Shown here: in pieces, positions 32,329 through 41,088 of the stretch | Layout of the letters: every line of letters begins with the position of its first letter | How positions within the stretch are numbered: the first letter of the stretch is position 1 | Origin: Gammaproteobacteria bacterium | GTDB taxonomy: Bacteria > Pseudomonadota > Gammaproteobacteria > Pseudomonadales > Halieaceae | Reading direction: 5' to 3' | NCBI GenBank assembly: GCA_030433415.1 | Contig: JAUIMF010000025.1 | Coordinates: forward strand, 1 to 41,202 | DNA length: 41,202 nt | Position numbers and translations under genes: made by a program | Notes under the pieces: generated by a model | Told to the model about the DNA's origin: nothing | Database searches by the model: none | The model's input: the letters and a program-made list of their open reading frames with translations, nothing else

Positions 32329-33226
32329 CAAGATGCGTTGCCTCAATGCGTTCCTGCAGGTGCTGTCCGGCGGTCGTGGGTGCAAAGCGCGGCGGGTCAT
32401 CGGCACCCGTGCACGAAGGCAAGGCTTCTATGGGGGTAGCGCTGTCTGGATCGAGAAACAACGCGATGGAGTAACGCTCACGGGAGCCAGCCACCGGCAA
32501 CACACGATGGGGGGTGGAGCGGTAGCGCCCATTGCTCCAGCGCTCGAGCATGTCTCCGCAGTTGATGACAATGGCATCGTCTCGCGGCGGTGCCGGGTGC
32601 CAGGCGCCATCTGCCGACTGCACCTGCAAGCCCCCCACATCGTCCTGCAGCAGCAGCGTCAGCATTCCATAATCCGTATGGGCACCAGCCCCCATCTGCT
32701 CGACGTCCACGCTCTCGGTAGCGACCGGCGGATAGTGGAGTAAGCGCAGGGTGATATTTTCGCCGCCATGGCGTTCCACGAAGTAGTCCGTCGGCATCTG
32801 CAGCGCCAGTGCCAGCAGGCGCTGCAGGCGCTCCGCCGCACGCATCGCCTGGCGGTAGAACTGCTCGGCGGCGGCGCGAAACTCCTGATCTGGCCAGCGA
32901 TCGTTGTCTATCTGTCCCTTTACCGGGTTACGCATCGTAAACGTCTCTTTGAGATCGGCCGGGCGCGTCGGGTCCAGACTCTCTTCCAGCAGCCCCTGGT
33001 AGCCAAAATTCTCCGAGGCCGCCCGATAGGCACAACGCATTTTTTGCTCCCTGGGCGAGGCAAAAAAACGACGGGAAGCAGAAAAAATTGCCTCCCGGTC
33101 TTCGCTCGATAGTCCCAGATTGGTCAGTGCCATAAAGCCCACATCTTTCAGAGCGGCATCGATATCGCGAGCGATATCTGCGTCAGAACGGGTTTCTTGA
33201 TCACAATCAATAAGCGGTACGTCCAC
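32324..33226 (-). CDS. Isopenicillin-N-synthase-like Fe(II)/2-oxoglutarate oxygenase
   Basis: A 300-residue member of the DIOX_N/2OG-FeII_Oxy superfamily (isopenicillin N synthase, ethylene-forming enzyme and flavonoid-type oxygenases). The N-terminal V-P-L-I-D segment opens the protein; the iron triad is G-A-H-T-D-Y-G plus the His in S-T-P-H-R-V, and R-Y-S-I-A-L-F carries the co-substrate Arg-x-Ser. G-Y-Q-G and the E-T-F-T-M segment are typical. GGAG lies 7 bases before GTG at 33226, which begins exactly where family members start; an upstream ATG at 33280 is not needed. It overlaps the MFS gene and is divergent from the globin gene. The product is unknown. Confidence 0.88.
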   Translation of the reverse strand: MDVPLIDCDQETRSDADIARDIDAALKDVGFMALTNLGLSSEDREAIFSASRRFFASPREQKMRCAYRAASENFGYQGLLEESLDPTRPADLKETFTMRNPVKGQIDNDRWPDQEFRAAAEQFYRQAMRAAERLQRLLALALQMPTDYFVERHGGENITLRLLHYPPVATESVDVEQMGAGAHTDYGMLTLLLQDDVGGLQVQSADGAWHPAPPRDDAIVINCGDMLERWSNGRYRSTPHRVLPVAGSRERYSIALFLDPDSATPIEALPSCTGADDPPRFAPTTAGQHLQERIEATHLA

Positions 33227-33319
33227 CGGACTTCTCCATTGACCTGCAAAGGTTGCAAAACCAAGATGGTACCGCAGCAATCGCCTGCCAGTACCACAAA
33301 CCTATCGGGAGGAGTCCGC

Positions 33320-33751
33320 GTGAGCCCCACCTATGACGAAACGTTTGCCGCGAGCTTTGCCCGTATTCTTGGCGATGGCGCCTACAACGCCGACTTCATC
33401 GGCCGGTTTTACGAGTTGTTCTTTGCCACCTCCGACGACATCAAACAGCGCTTCGCCCACACCGATATGAGCCACCAGAAGACCATGCTCCACGACTCGC
33501 TGCGTGCCCTCGTGGATTTCAATCAGCACCGCAAGCTGTCACCGCAGATGACCACGCTTGCCCGGGTTCATGGTCCGCAGGCGGCCGACATTCCACCGAC
33601 GCTATACGTGCTGTGGCTCAACGCCCTACTTGATACGGTACGTGAGTGGGACCCGAAGTTCGATGCGCAGGTGGAACTGGCATGGCGCCTGACCCTGGCG
33701 CCGGGTATAACCTATCTCAAGTTCTGCAACGACCATCCCACCGGTCCCTGA
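33320..33751 (+). CDS. Single-domain globin
   Basis: A 143-residue heme globin starting at GTG with GGAGGAG about 5 bases ahead. The helices read as a bacterial globin of the kind with S-F-A-R-I, F-I-G-R-F-Y-E-L-F-F and F-A-H-T-D-M-S-H-Q; the likely proximal histidine is H84 in L-A-R-V-H-G-P, with W99 and Y96 nearby. Oxygen, nitric oxide or redox sensing roles are possible. It lies directly upstream of the multiheme cytochrome operon (68-base gap) on the same strand, and divergently from the isopenicillin-N-synthase-like gene. A role protecting the cytochromes from NO or oxygen is inference only. Confidence 0.88.
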   Translation: MSPTYDETFAASFARILGDGAYNADFIGRFYELFFATSDDIKQRFAHTDMSHQKTMLHDSLRALVDFNQHRKLSPQMTTLARVHGPQAADIPPTLYVLWLNALLDTVREWDPKFDAQVELAWRLTLAPGITYLKFCNDHPTGP

Positions 33752-33819
33752 CCTGTATCAAGGAATGACCTTGCTCAGCTGTTAGCGTAGGCATGAGATA
33801 ACAAGGGGGTTGTCTATTC

Positions 33820-35283
33820 ATGGCATCGGGTTCCCTGCGCTGGCTCTGGATCTGGGCCGGCATTGTCCTGACACTGGCTTTGCCAGCGATATGGCTCTTT
33901 ACTACGCCGTCTACACCGCAAGATGATCCCTGGCGCCACGTGGCAGGCAAGCTACCCGCGACTGGACACGAGGCGCTGATGGATCAGGACTTCGGCTCCG
34001 GTCCCGAGGTCACAGCTCGCTGTCTGGAATGCCACGAATCCAGCGACAGTGAGCTGCGCCATTCATCCCACTGGACCTGGAGCCGCCCTCCCGTCTCGGT
34101 ACCAGGCCGCGATGCACTGGTAGCCGGCGGCAAGCGCAATGTGATCAACAACTTCTGCATCGGCATCCAGGGTAACTGGGCCAGTTGCACCGCCTGCCAC
34201 GCGGGCTACGGTTGGACCGATGCCAATTTTGACTTCGACGACACCAGCCAAGTGGACTGCCTCGTCTGCCATGACGGTTCGGGGCTCTACGTGAAGGGCG
34301 CGGCAGGACTGCCGGTAGAAGGCGTCGACCTGCGGGCCGTTGCCATGAGCGTGGGACCACCGACGCGAGACAATTGTGGCAGCTGCCACTTCAATGGCGG
34401 CGGCGGTGATTCCGTCAAGCATGGCGACCTCGACTCATCGCTGTTCAATCCCAGCGAGAACGTCGATGTCCACATGGGGCGCTACGACTTCCAATGCACG
34501 GATTGTCACCGAACACGCAATCACCAGATTGGGGGTCGGTCGATTTCTGTCTCTCTCGATCAGCGCAACCAGATCGGCTGCACCGACTGCCATAACGCTG
34601 CGCCCCACGGACAACCCCGCCTGGATCGTCACACGGCGTCCGTGGCCTGCCAGACCTGCCACATTCCCGAGACTGCGCGACGTCGCGCGACCAAAACCCA
34701 CTGGGACTGGGCGAGCGCCGGCGATGCAAACCGCGAAGAGGATGAACACAGCTACCTGCGTATCAAGGGCGAGTTCACCTACAGTCAGGAACTACGCCCT
34801 GGCTATGCCTGGTTCAATGGCAGCGCGAGCCGCTATCTGCTCGGCGACCCCATCGATCCCGATGCGGTGACTGCCCTTAATCTGCCGTCGGGGTCCATCG
34901 ATGACCCAGAGGCCAAAATCTGGCCATTCAAGGTGCACCGCGCCACCCAGCCCTACGACCGGATCAACGGCTACCTACTGCAACCGGAAACCAGTGGCCC
35001 CCGGGGGTACTGGCAGCACTTTGATTGGCGCCAGGCGCTGGAAGCCGGCGCACAACATACGGGTCTGCCCTTCAGCGGCGAGTACGGCTTTGCACGCACC
35101 ACCATGCACTGGCCCCAGACTCATATGGTGGTGCCGGCGGACCAGGCCCTGCAATGTCTGGATTGCCATGCCCAAAACGGTCGCCTGGATTGGCAGGCGC
35201 TGGGCTATGCCGGCGATCCGATGATCTGGGGATCTCGCAAGCTGACACCGCAAAATGGCCCGGCCGAGGGAATCGGCAAATGA
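33820..35283 (+). CDS. Octaheme c-type cytochrome, tetrathionate-reductase (OTR) family
   Basis: A 487-residue periplasmic protein anchored by an N-terminal membrane helix (about 7-28). Eight C-x-x-C-H motifs begin at C68, C123, C147, C186, C226, C254, C277 and C446. G-K-R-N-V-I-N-N-F-C, G-Y-G-W and F-N-G-G-G-G-D-S-V-K-H-G-D-L-D match the octaheme tetrathionate reductase studied in Shewanella, which can reduce tetrathionate, nitrite and hydroxylamine in vitro. K200 in S-V-K-H-G-D is a candidate for the unusual lysine ligand of the active-site heme, based on memory of that family. The stop overlaps the start of the next gene (ATGA), so the two cytochromes are made together. The natural substrate here is unknown but the context suggests a sulfur compound. 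Confidence 0.93.
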   Translation: MASGSLRWLWIWAGIVLTLALPAIWLFTTPSTPQDDPWRHVAGKLPATGHEALMDQDFGSGPEVTARCLECHESSDSELRHSSHWTWSRPPVSVPGRDALVAGGKRNVINNFCIGIQGNWASCTACHAGYGWTDANFDFDDTSQVDCLVCHDGSGLYVKGAAGLPVEGVDLRAVAMSVGPPTRDNCGSCHFNGGGGDSVKHGDLDSSLFNPSENVDVHMGRYDFQCTDCHRTRNHQIGGRSISVSLDQRNQIGCTDCHNAAPHGQPRLDRHTASVACQTCHIPETARRRATKTHWDWASAGDANREEDEHSYLRIKGEFTYSQELRPGYAWFNGSASRYLLGDPIDPDAVTALNLPSGSIDDPEAKIWPFKVHRATQPYDRINGYLLQPETSGPRGYWQHFDWRQALEAGAQHTGLPFSGEYGFARTTMHWPQTHMVVPADQALQCLDCHAQNGRLDWQALGYAGDPMIWGSRKLTPQNGPAEGIGK

Positions 35284-37277
35284 CCCGGCGTCGGCGCTTG
35301 TTCGCCCTGTTACTGCTTACCCTCGCCGCATTGCCAGTGGCTGCGGCCCGGCACCCGGATTTCGCGTTGTACGACTCCCAGGGCAAGGCGCTTTCTGCCT
35401 CAGATTCAGAGCGATACTCCGAGCTGACGAGCTGCGGCGAGTGCCACGACAGCAACCATATTCGCCAAAGCCTCAGCCCCGCGCATCGCAGGCTTCCGGC
35501 GCACACACTGCTCGGCGATACGCTGAAAACAAAGCTTGGGCAGACAGTCACGCAATCGCCCGACACCGCCATCGCTTGCACGAGCTGTCATGGAGGCCCC
35601 CTCACAATCAGCGACGAGGGACAGGCCCTCGGCGCGAGCATCACCTCTGGCGGCCACAGCCAGAGCTGCGCTGGATGCCACGGCGAGATCAATCTGCAGA
35701 CAACGCCCCCGTTCCTGCCCGGCCAGGCGCAGGGGGCCGACCTGGGGCTCCTGACAGGCAGCCTGCTCTCGGGACAACGAGTCAACAGCAGCGCGATAAA
35801 TGTGACGGACAAGGCGCAACGCAAAGAACCCTTTGATGTGCACCTGGCCCGGGGCATCCAGTGCACGGATTGCCATCGTGCCGTCAATCGCCCCGGAGAC
35901 CGATTCAGGAATCCGCAGACAAGCCCCGCCGGTCTGCACCGGGATCCCCGCAAGGTGGGAAACAGTGATTATCTGCATCGCCCCGATCACGATCTGGGCG
36001 TAACGCTGCAGTGCACGGACTGTCATAGCGCGAACCGGGGTCACGAGTGGCTTCCGTTTCGTGAGCAGCACCAGAGCCGCCTGGCCTGCGAGAGTTGCCA
36101 TATTCCCAACCCTCTGGGTCCCGCCCTGCGCCATGTGGCATCTGATACAGCGCCACTGGTGCGCGGTCGTGACGAGCAGGGATTGATCTCTGGATTCAGT
36201 CCCCTGCTTCTGCCGCGGGATGGCCAGCTCGCACCCTACAATCTGTTCAGTGTGGCCACACAGACCGACGATCCCGCGTCGCTCCTGGTCATACCCGTTG
36301 CTCACGGTGTCGTGCGCGATGCGGCGCTGCGCGAATGCAGTGTGTGTCACCTGCCCGGCGGACGCACTCAGGGAATGCTGGAACTGGGGCCTGTAACGGA
36401 CCTTACATCAGCCTCACCCCAACCACTCAGCGCTCACGACAGCCTTCGGCTTGAGATTGTCGATGGCTCATGGAACGCCAACGCTGTGCCAGAGGCCCAG
36501 GGTTTTTATGTGTTGGGCACGGACCAAGTCGCCTGGGCCGATCGCCTCGGCATGCTGATCACTCTGGGAACACTCGGTGGTGTACTGGCCCACGGTGCAG
36601 CACGTTACGTGGCCTATCGTCGCCGCGGCGAGCACATTGAGGCGCGCGAACGGGTCTACATGTACAGTGTTTACGAACGCTTCTGGCACTGGCTGCAGGC
36701 CGTGGCCATTCTTGGCCTGCTGATCACCGGCGCAGCGATCCACAAACCCTATCTGTTCCCGTTCCTGCATTTCGCCTACATGGTTGAACTGCACAATCTG
36801 CTGGGCTGGATTCTGCTGGGCAATGCAGTGCTCGCCGCCTTCTATCACGTGGCTACCGGCGAGGTGAAACAATACCTGCCGGGCACCCATGACCTGTTTG
36901 GCCGGATGTTTGTGCAGGCGCGCTACTACGTGCAAGGCATCTTCCGCGGCGATCCACACCCCTTCGCCAAGGATCCCGAACACAAGCTCAACCCACTGCA
37001 GCAGCTCACGTATTTTGGTCTGCTGAATACGCTGTTACCCGCGCAGATTCTCACCGGCACGCTGATCTGGGGCGCGCAGCGGTGGCCTGGACTGACCGAA
37101 AGCATCGGCGGATTGATGGTTCTCGCACCGCTGCATGGGTTTATGGCCTGGCTGTTTGCCGCGTTCCTCATCATGCATATTTACCTGACCACAACCTCTG
37201 GACCCCGACCGCTGTCCGGCATAAAGGCCATGCTCGAGGGTTGGGAAGACGTGGAAAAAACTTCGGGAGGATCCTGA
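35280..37277 (+). CDS. Heptaheme cytochrome c fused to a di-heme cytochrome b
   Basis: A 665-residue membrane protein. Signal peptide 1-22. A periplasmic part holds seven C-x-x-C-H motifs starting at C52, C100, C130, C195, C245, C270 and C353. From about 420 come about five membrane helices of the cytochrome b561/NiFe-hydrogenase-b type with histidines at H470 (R-F-W-H-W), H505 (E-L-H-N-L), about H526 (F-Y-H-V) and further ones near the end (P-L-H-G and M-H-I-Y) that can hold two b hemes. It should move electrons between the quinone pool and the octaheme cytochrome encoded upstream. GAGGGA precedes the ATG, which overlaps the upstream stop. The c and b parts are usually separate subunits in other systems. 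Confidence 0.9.
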   Translation: MTRRRRLFALLLLTLAALPVAAARHPDFALYDSQGKALSASDSERYSELTSCGECHDSNHIRQSLSPAHRRLPAHTLLGDTLKTKLGQTVTQSPDTAIACTSCHGGPLTISDEGQALGASITSGGHSQSCAGCHGEINLQTTPPFLPGQAQGADLGLLTGSLLSGQRVNSSAINVTDKAQRKEPFDVHLARGIQCTDCHRAVNRPGDRFRNPQTSPAGLHRDPRKVGNSDYLHRPDHDLGVTLQCTDCHSANRGHEWLPFREQHQSRLACESCHIPNPLGPALRHVASDTAPLVRGRDEQGLISGFSPLLLPRDGQLAPYNLFSVATQTDDPASLLVIPVAHGVVRDAALRECSVCHLPGGRTQGMLELGPVTDLTSASPQPLSAHDSLRLEIVDGSWNANAVPEAQGFYVLGTDQVAWADRLGMLITLGTLGGVLAHGAARYVAYRRRGEHIEARERVYMYSVYERFWHWLQAVAILGLLITGAAIHKPYLFPFLHFAYMVELHNLLGWILLGNAVLAAFYHVATGEVKQYLPGTHDLFGRMFVQARYYVQGIFRGDPHPFAKDPEHKLNPLQQLTYFGLLNTLLPAQILTGTLIWGAQRWPGLTESIGGLMVLAPLHGFMAWLFAAFLIMHIYLTTTSGPRPLSGIKAMLEGWEDVEKTSGGS

Positions 37278-37279
37278 TC

Positions 37280-37819
37280 ATGGCTTCGGACTACCCGGTG
37301 CAACCCCGTCGCGGGCGGCCCTACTGGAACCCCTATCTCAGCGGCTTGTTGCTGGGTGTGCTGCTTTTTCTCGCCTTCTTTATCACCGGCAGCGGCCTGG
37401 GCGCCTCTGGCGGCATGAACCGGCTTCTCGTCTGGCTTCAGGACCTGTTGATGCCCGAGCACGTGGACCAGGTGCCCTATCTGCTGAAGATGGCCGGGGG
37501 CAGCCTGAATCCGCTCAAAAACTGGATCGTGTATCTCACCATCGGCACGCTGATCGGCGGCCTCGCCTCGGGACTTCGCGCCGGGCGGGTCTACGTCGAG
37601 ACCAATAAGGGCCCGGCCATCAGCAACGGCCTGCGCTGGTGCCTTGCGTTCGTCGGGGGCGCACTCATGGGCTATGGTGCCCGCCTCGCCCGCGGCTGCA
37701 CCTCGGGCCAGGCCCTGTCCGGCGGCGCGGTACTGTCGACCGGCAGCTGGTTATTCATGATCGCCGTGTTCGCTGGTGCCTATCTGTTCGCCTACAGTCT
37801 GCGGCGCAGCTGGAACTAG
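37280..37819 (+). CDS. YeeE/YedE-family sulfur-transport protein, first half
   Basis: A 179-residue membrane protein with about four hydrophobic segments. Y-G-A-R-L-A-R-G-C140-T-S-G-Q-A-L-S-G is the signature of YeeE/YedE transporters such as the thiosulfate carrier TsuA, whose conserved cysteines relay the sulfur compound. With about half the helices of full-length YeeE, it should pair with the next gene's product. GGGAGG is placed 9 bases before the ATG, 2 bases after the cytochrome gene's stop, indicating translational coupling. Confidence 0.92.
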   Translation: MASDYPVQPRRGRPYWNPYLSGLLLGVLLFLAFFITGSGLGASGGMNRLLVWLQDLLMPEHVDQVPYLLKMAGGSLNPLKNWIVYLTIGTLIGGLASGLRAGRVYVETNKGPAISNGLRWCLAFVGGALMGYGARLARGCTSGQALSGGAVLSTGSWLFMIAVFAGAYLFAYSLRRSWN

Positions 37820-37830
37820 GGGGGCGAGCT

Positions 37831-39024
37831 ATGGCGGAGTTTCCCCTCAATCTCATCGACGCCCTCGGCAGCATCGGCGCATTTTTCATCTACGGCCTCA
37901 TCGGCTTTGCCTTCGGCTGGATTCTCGAATCCGCAGGCTTTGGCAACTCCTGCAAACTCGCCGCCCAGTTCTATTTCAAAGAACTCACGGTCCTGAAAGT
38001 CATGTTCACCGCGATCATCACCGCGATGACATTGATCTTTGCGGCGTCAGCCCTGGGATTACTCGATATCAACCTGATCTGGGTACCCCCGACCTACGTT
38101 TGGCCCGGGGTCTTCGGAGGCCTGCTCATGGGCGTGGGCTTCATCGTTGGAGGATTCTGTCCCGGTACTTCCCTCGTTGCCGCGGCCACACTGAAAATCG
38201 ATGGCCTCTTTTTTGTACTCGGCGCCCTGTTCGGCATACTCGTGTTCGGCGAAACCGTCGGCATCTATGAGCCGTTCTTTCACAGCAGCTTTCTCGGCCG
38301 CCTGACCCTGGACGAGAGCCTGGGCGTAGACACCGGCATTCTGGTGGTCGTAGTCGTTGCTGCCGCCCTGCTTATCTTTTACGGCGCCGAATGGGTAGAG
38401 CAGCGTGTCGGTGGCATCGAGCGGCAACAGGCTCCGCGCTGGCGCTACGGTGCCGCTGCACTGCTACTGGCCATGGCCGCTGGTGTCGCCGTAATCGGTC
38501 AACCAGACAACGAGCGACGCTGGGCGACGCTCGAAACGCTGGAAGAGGCGCGTCTGAATGCGCGCGAGGTGCAGGTGGATCCGCTGGAAGTCCTGTCACT
38601 GATGCACGACAGCGCCCTGCGCATAACGATCCTGGATCTGCGTGACGAATATGCCTACAACCGCTTTCACTTGCGCGACGCGCAGCGAATAGCTGACGCC
38701 GATCTGGATACGCTGGCCGAAACACTCATCGCCCAGCCCGCCAACACCGTCACGATTCTTACCGGCGCCCACGGCGACGATGCGAATGAGGTCTGGCGCT
38801 ACCTTCGCGCTGAAAGCGTACCGAACTTGTACATTCTGGACGGTGGCGTGGATGCGTGGCTGGCACGATTCCATAGCGAGGCACTGCCCGCTGTTCACCC
38901 AGATCACGCACTGGGTTCCCGGCACCCCGCGGCTGACCCCAATCCGCGACTGTTCGAGGGTGATTTTGAACCCAAGGTGAAACTGCAGGTCAAAAGAGCA
39001 CCTACCAGCGGCGGATGCGCGTGA
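37831..39024 (+). CDS. YeeE/YedE protein fused to a cysteine-less rhodanese-like domain
   Basis: A 397-residue protein. Residues 1-210 are membrane helices with G-N-S-C41-K-L-A-A-Q-F-Y and G-G-F-C110-P-G-T-S, the YeeE/YedE signature of the other half-transporter. After a further helix (about 205-225) comes a rhodanese fold (about 250-365). The active-site loop, where rhodaneses carry Cys-x-x-G-x-R, reads I-L-T311-G-A-H-G, so the cysteine is absent. The closing L-D-G-G-V-D-A-W-L is typical. The domain is therefore more likely a binding or docking module than a sulfurtransferase. Its gene begins 11 bases after the first YeeE gene. The far C-terminus ends in G-G-C-A. Confidence 0.9.
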   Translation: MAEFPLNLIDALGSIGAFFIYGLIGFAFGWILESAGFGNSCKLAAQFYFKELTVLKVMFTAIITAMTLIFAASALGLLDINLIWVPPTYVWPGVFGGLLMGVGFIVGGFCPGTSLVAAATLKIDGLFFVLGALFGILVFGETVGIYEPFFHSSFLGRLTLDESLGVDTGILVVVVVAAALLIFYGAEWVEQRVGGIERQQAPRWRYGAAALLLAMAAGVAVIGQPDNERRWATLETLEEARLNAREVQVDPLEVLSLMHDSALRITILDLRDEYAYNRFHLRDAQRIADADLDTLAETLIAQPANTVTILTGAHGDDANEVWRYLRAESVPNLYILDGGVDAWLARFHSEALPAVHPDHALGSRHPAADPNPRLFEGDFEPKVKLQVKRAPTSGGCA

Positions 39025-39025
39025 C

Positions 39026-39907
39026 TTGATTGAGGTTTCAGTAAACCAAAACTCCCGGCCGACGTCCGATCACCTCTGTCTGGCTCGCTCCCTGCGACTA
39101 CGGTGTATCTGGGTGGCGCTGCCGATTGTGCTGGTAGTCGCACTGTCAGTTGCACCGACATCTCACGCCCAGCCCACGCATGCGGCGTGGAGTGAACTGC
39201 TGCAACGCTGTGTCGTAGAGACCTTCGACGGGCACAGCACCGCAGTGGACTACGACTGCTTCGGCGCATCGCAGCAGCCGTTGGACGATTACCTCGCAAC
39301 GCTCAGTGACGTGCCCCGCACGGAGTTTGATCAGTGGACTCGCGACGAACGGCTCGCCTTTTTGATCAATGCGTACAACGCCTGGACCGTCGCACTGATC
39401 CTGAGCGCATGGCCGGATCTCGAATCCATCAAGGATCTCGGCAACTTCCTGCGCTCGCCGTGGAAGAAGGCGTTCATCCCGTTGTTCGGTGACGAGATCA
39501 GCCTCGATGATATTGAGCACGGCATGATCCGGGCACCGGGACGCTACGACGATCCGCGAATCCACTTCGCGGTGAACTGCGCGAGCATCGGCTGCCCCGC
39601 CCTGCGCCGCGAGGCCTATACCACCGAAAGTCTCGATGAGCAGCTCGAGGACCAGACCCGTCGATTCCTCGCCGACCGAAGCCGCAATAGGCTCCAGGGA
39701 GACAGATTGGCCCTGAGCCCGCTATTCGACTGGTACGCCGTGGACTTCGACAGGAACTGGCGCGGCACCGGCAATCGCCGCGGCTTTCTTGCGCGCTACG
39801 CTGAGTCCCTGGGCCTTAACACCACACAGACCGGGGAATTGCAAAGCGGTGAGCTAGGTCTCGACTTTCTGCCCTACAACTGGTCCCTCAACGCCGTCCG
39901 ACGCTAG
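39026..39907 (+). CDS. DUF547-domain protein, exported
   Basis: A 293-residue protein. After a signal peptide (hydrophobic about 28-44, ending S-H-A-Q) comes a DUF547 domain with L-A-F-L-I-N-A-Y-N-A-W-T, I-S-L-D-D-I-E-H-G and the conserved V-N-C-A-S-I-G-C-P-A-L. DUF547 proteins are widespread, periplasmic or lipoprotein, of unknown function; the cysteine pair may be redox active. The start is uncertain (TTG at 39026, or a later GTG). It begins 1 base after the YeeE-rhodanese stop, so it may be the last gene of the cytochrome operon. It ends 4 bases into the opposite-strand MFS gene. Confidence 0.82.
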   Translation: MIEVSVNQNSRPTSDHLCLARSLRLRCIWVALPIVLVVALSVAPTSHAQPTHAAWSELLQRCVVETFDGHSTAVDYDCFGASQQPLDDYLATLSDVPRTEFDQWTRDERLAFLINAYNAWTVALILSAWPDLESIKDLGNFLRSPWKKAFIPLFGDEISLDDIEHGMIRAPGRYDDPRIHFAVNCASIGCPALRREAYTTESLDEQLEDQTRRFLADRSRNRLQGDRLALSPLFDWYAVDFDRNWRGTGNRRGFLARYAESLGLNTTQTGELQSGELGLDFLPYNWSLNAVRR

Positions 39908-41088
39908 TCCTCTCTCATCGGAGGCATGAGTAAAAGCAGCGCAATGCCACCTGCCCCTAGCAATGTCGCGACGAGCGCCGCCGGCAGCAGGCCCTGGGTC
40001 ACAAAGGGTGCCAGTGAGGCCGTCGCCGCTGCGGTTATCAACATGACGTACAACACCACCAGGGCCGATGCGCGGGCATCGTCCCCGCCCGACGCCTGAA
40101 GTGCACGGTAGAAGCCCGGTGGTCCGCGAAAGCCAAACCCGAAGTTGAAGGGCATGAACAGCAACCAGATCACCCAGGCCTGGGGCTCGCCCAACGCGGC
40201 GTAACAGAGCAAGGCCACACAGGACACTTCTGACAGCAGACTCCCCCCCATGATCGTTGCCTCGACCCCGTAGCGCTGCACCATTTTGCTGGACAGGTTC
40301 GCCGCCAGAATAAAACAGGAGATACCCAGCACCTGCATGATGATGAAGTCGCGCATTTCACCCCCAAGGGCGACAACGAAAATCGTCGGCATGGCAAACA
40401 CAAAGGCCAGAAGCGACCCCAGACTCAGGCCCTGGGTCAGCGCGTAGCGCTGGAACATGCGACTGCGCAGCAACACCCAGTAGCCCAGGCGGGAGCGGTT
40501 CCCCTGAATCCGCGGAATCACCCGCAATGCCAGGCCCACCAGCGCCGCCAGGCACAGCGCGAGCACGGCCGTCACGTAAAAGGATGCAGTCCAGCCATAC
40601 TGATTGAGCAGCCATACCCCGATGATCGGCGCGATGGCCGGGGCCAGGGATTCCAGGCTGCCAAGGGCACCCAGGGCTTTGAGCGCACCCTGCTCATCAA
40701 ACAGCGTTCTCACCATACCCGGCGTCACCACCGCGGCACAGGATGCAGCCACCCCCTGGAGAAAACGCAGGGCGATGAGCAGCGACAGACTGCTCGACGC
40801 GCCAGCCGCCGCCGACAACAGCGCATACGCCAGGAGTGCACCGACCAGCATCCGTCCCTGGGACAAGCGCGCCCCCAGTTCGCCGAACAACAACAGACCG
40901 ACACCCGTGCCGGCGGCAAAGGTTGCCAGCACCAGTTGGGCCTGCTCGATATTGCCACCGAGGGCGCCAGGCAGCCCGGGCACCGCAGGCAACACAAGGT
41001 CGGTACCGGCCAGGCCGAGTACGGTGCAGCAGACCAGCAGCCCCGCGATGGCAATCGCGCGGCCACGAGACGGTGTTGCGGTGTTCAC
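39904..41088 (-). CDS. Bcr/CflA-family MFS exporter
   Basis: A 394-residue, 12-helix drug/solute exporter. D-L-V-L-P-A-V-P in the first helix, G-E-L-G-A-R-L-S-Q-G-R in the loop between helices 2 and 3, R-F-L-Q-G-V-A-A-S in helix 4 and a G-x-W-L-L-x-x-Y-G-W motif in helix 5 are typical of the Bcr/CflA group (bicyclomycin, chloramphenicol and related). The GTG start overlaps the stop of the adenosine deaminase gene, so they are translationally coupled; export of purine-related compounds is therefore plausible. Confidence 0.88.
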   Translation of the reverse strand: MNTATPSRGRAIAIAGLLVCCTVLGLAGTDLVLPAVPGLPGALGGNIEQAQLVLATFAAGTGVGLLLFGELGARLSQGRMLVGALLAYALLSAAAGASSSLSLLIALRFLQGVAASCAAVVTPGMVRTLFDEQGALKALGALGSLESLAPAIAPIIGVWLLNQYGWTASFYVTAVLALCLAALVGLALRVIPRIQGNRSRLGYWVLLRSRMFQRYALTQGLSLGSLLAFVFAMPTIFVVALGGEMRDFIIMQVLGISCFILAANLSSKMVQRYGVEATIMGGSLLSEVSCVALLCYAALGEPQAWVIWLLFMPFNFGFGFRGPPGFYRALQASGGDDARASALVVLYVMLITAAATASLAPFVTQGLLPAALVATLLGAGGIALLLLMPPMRED

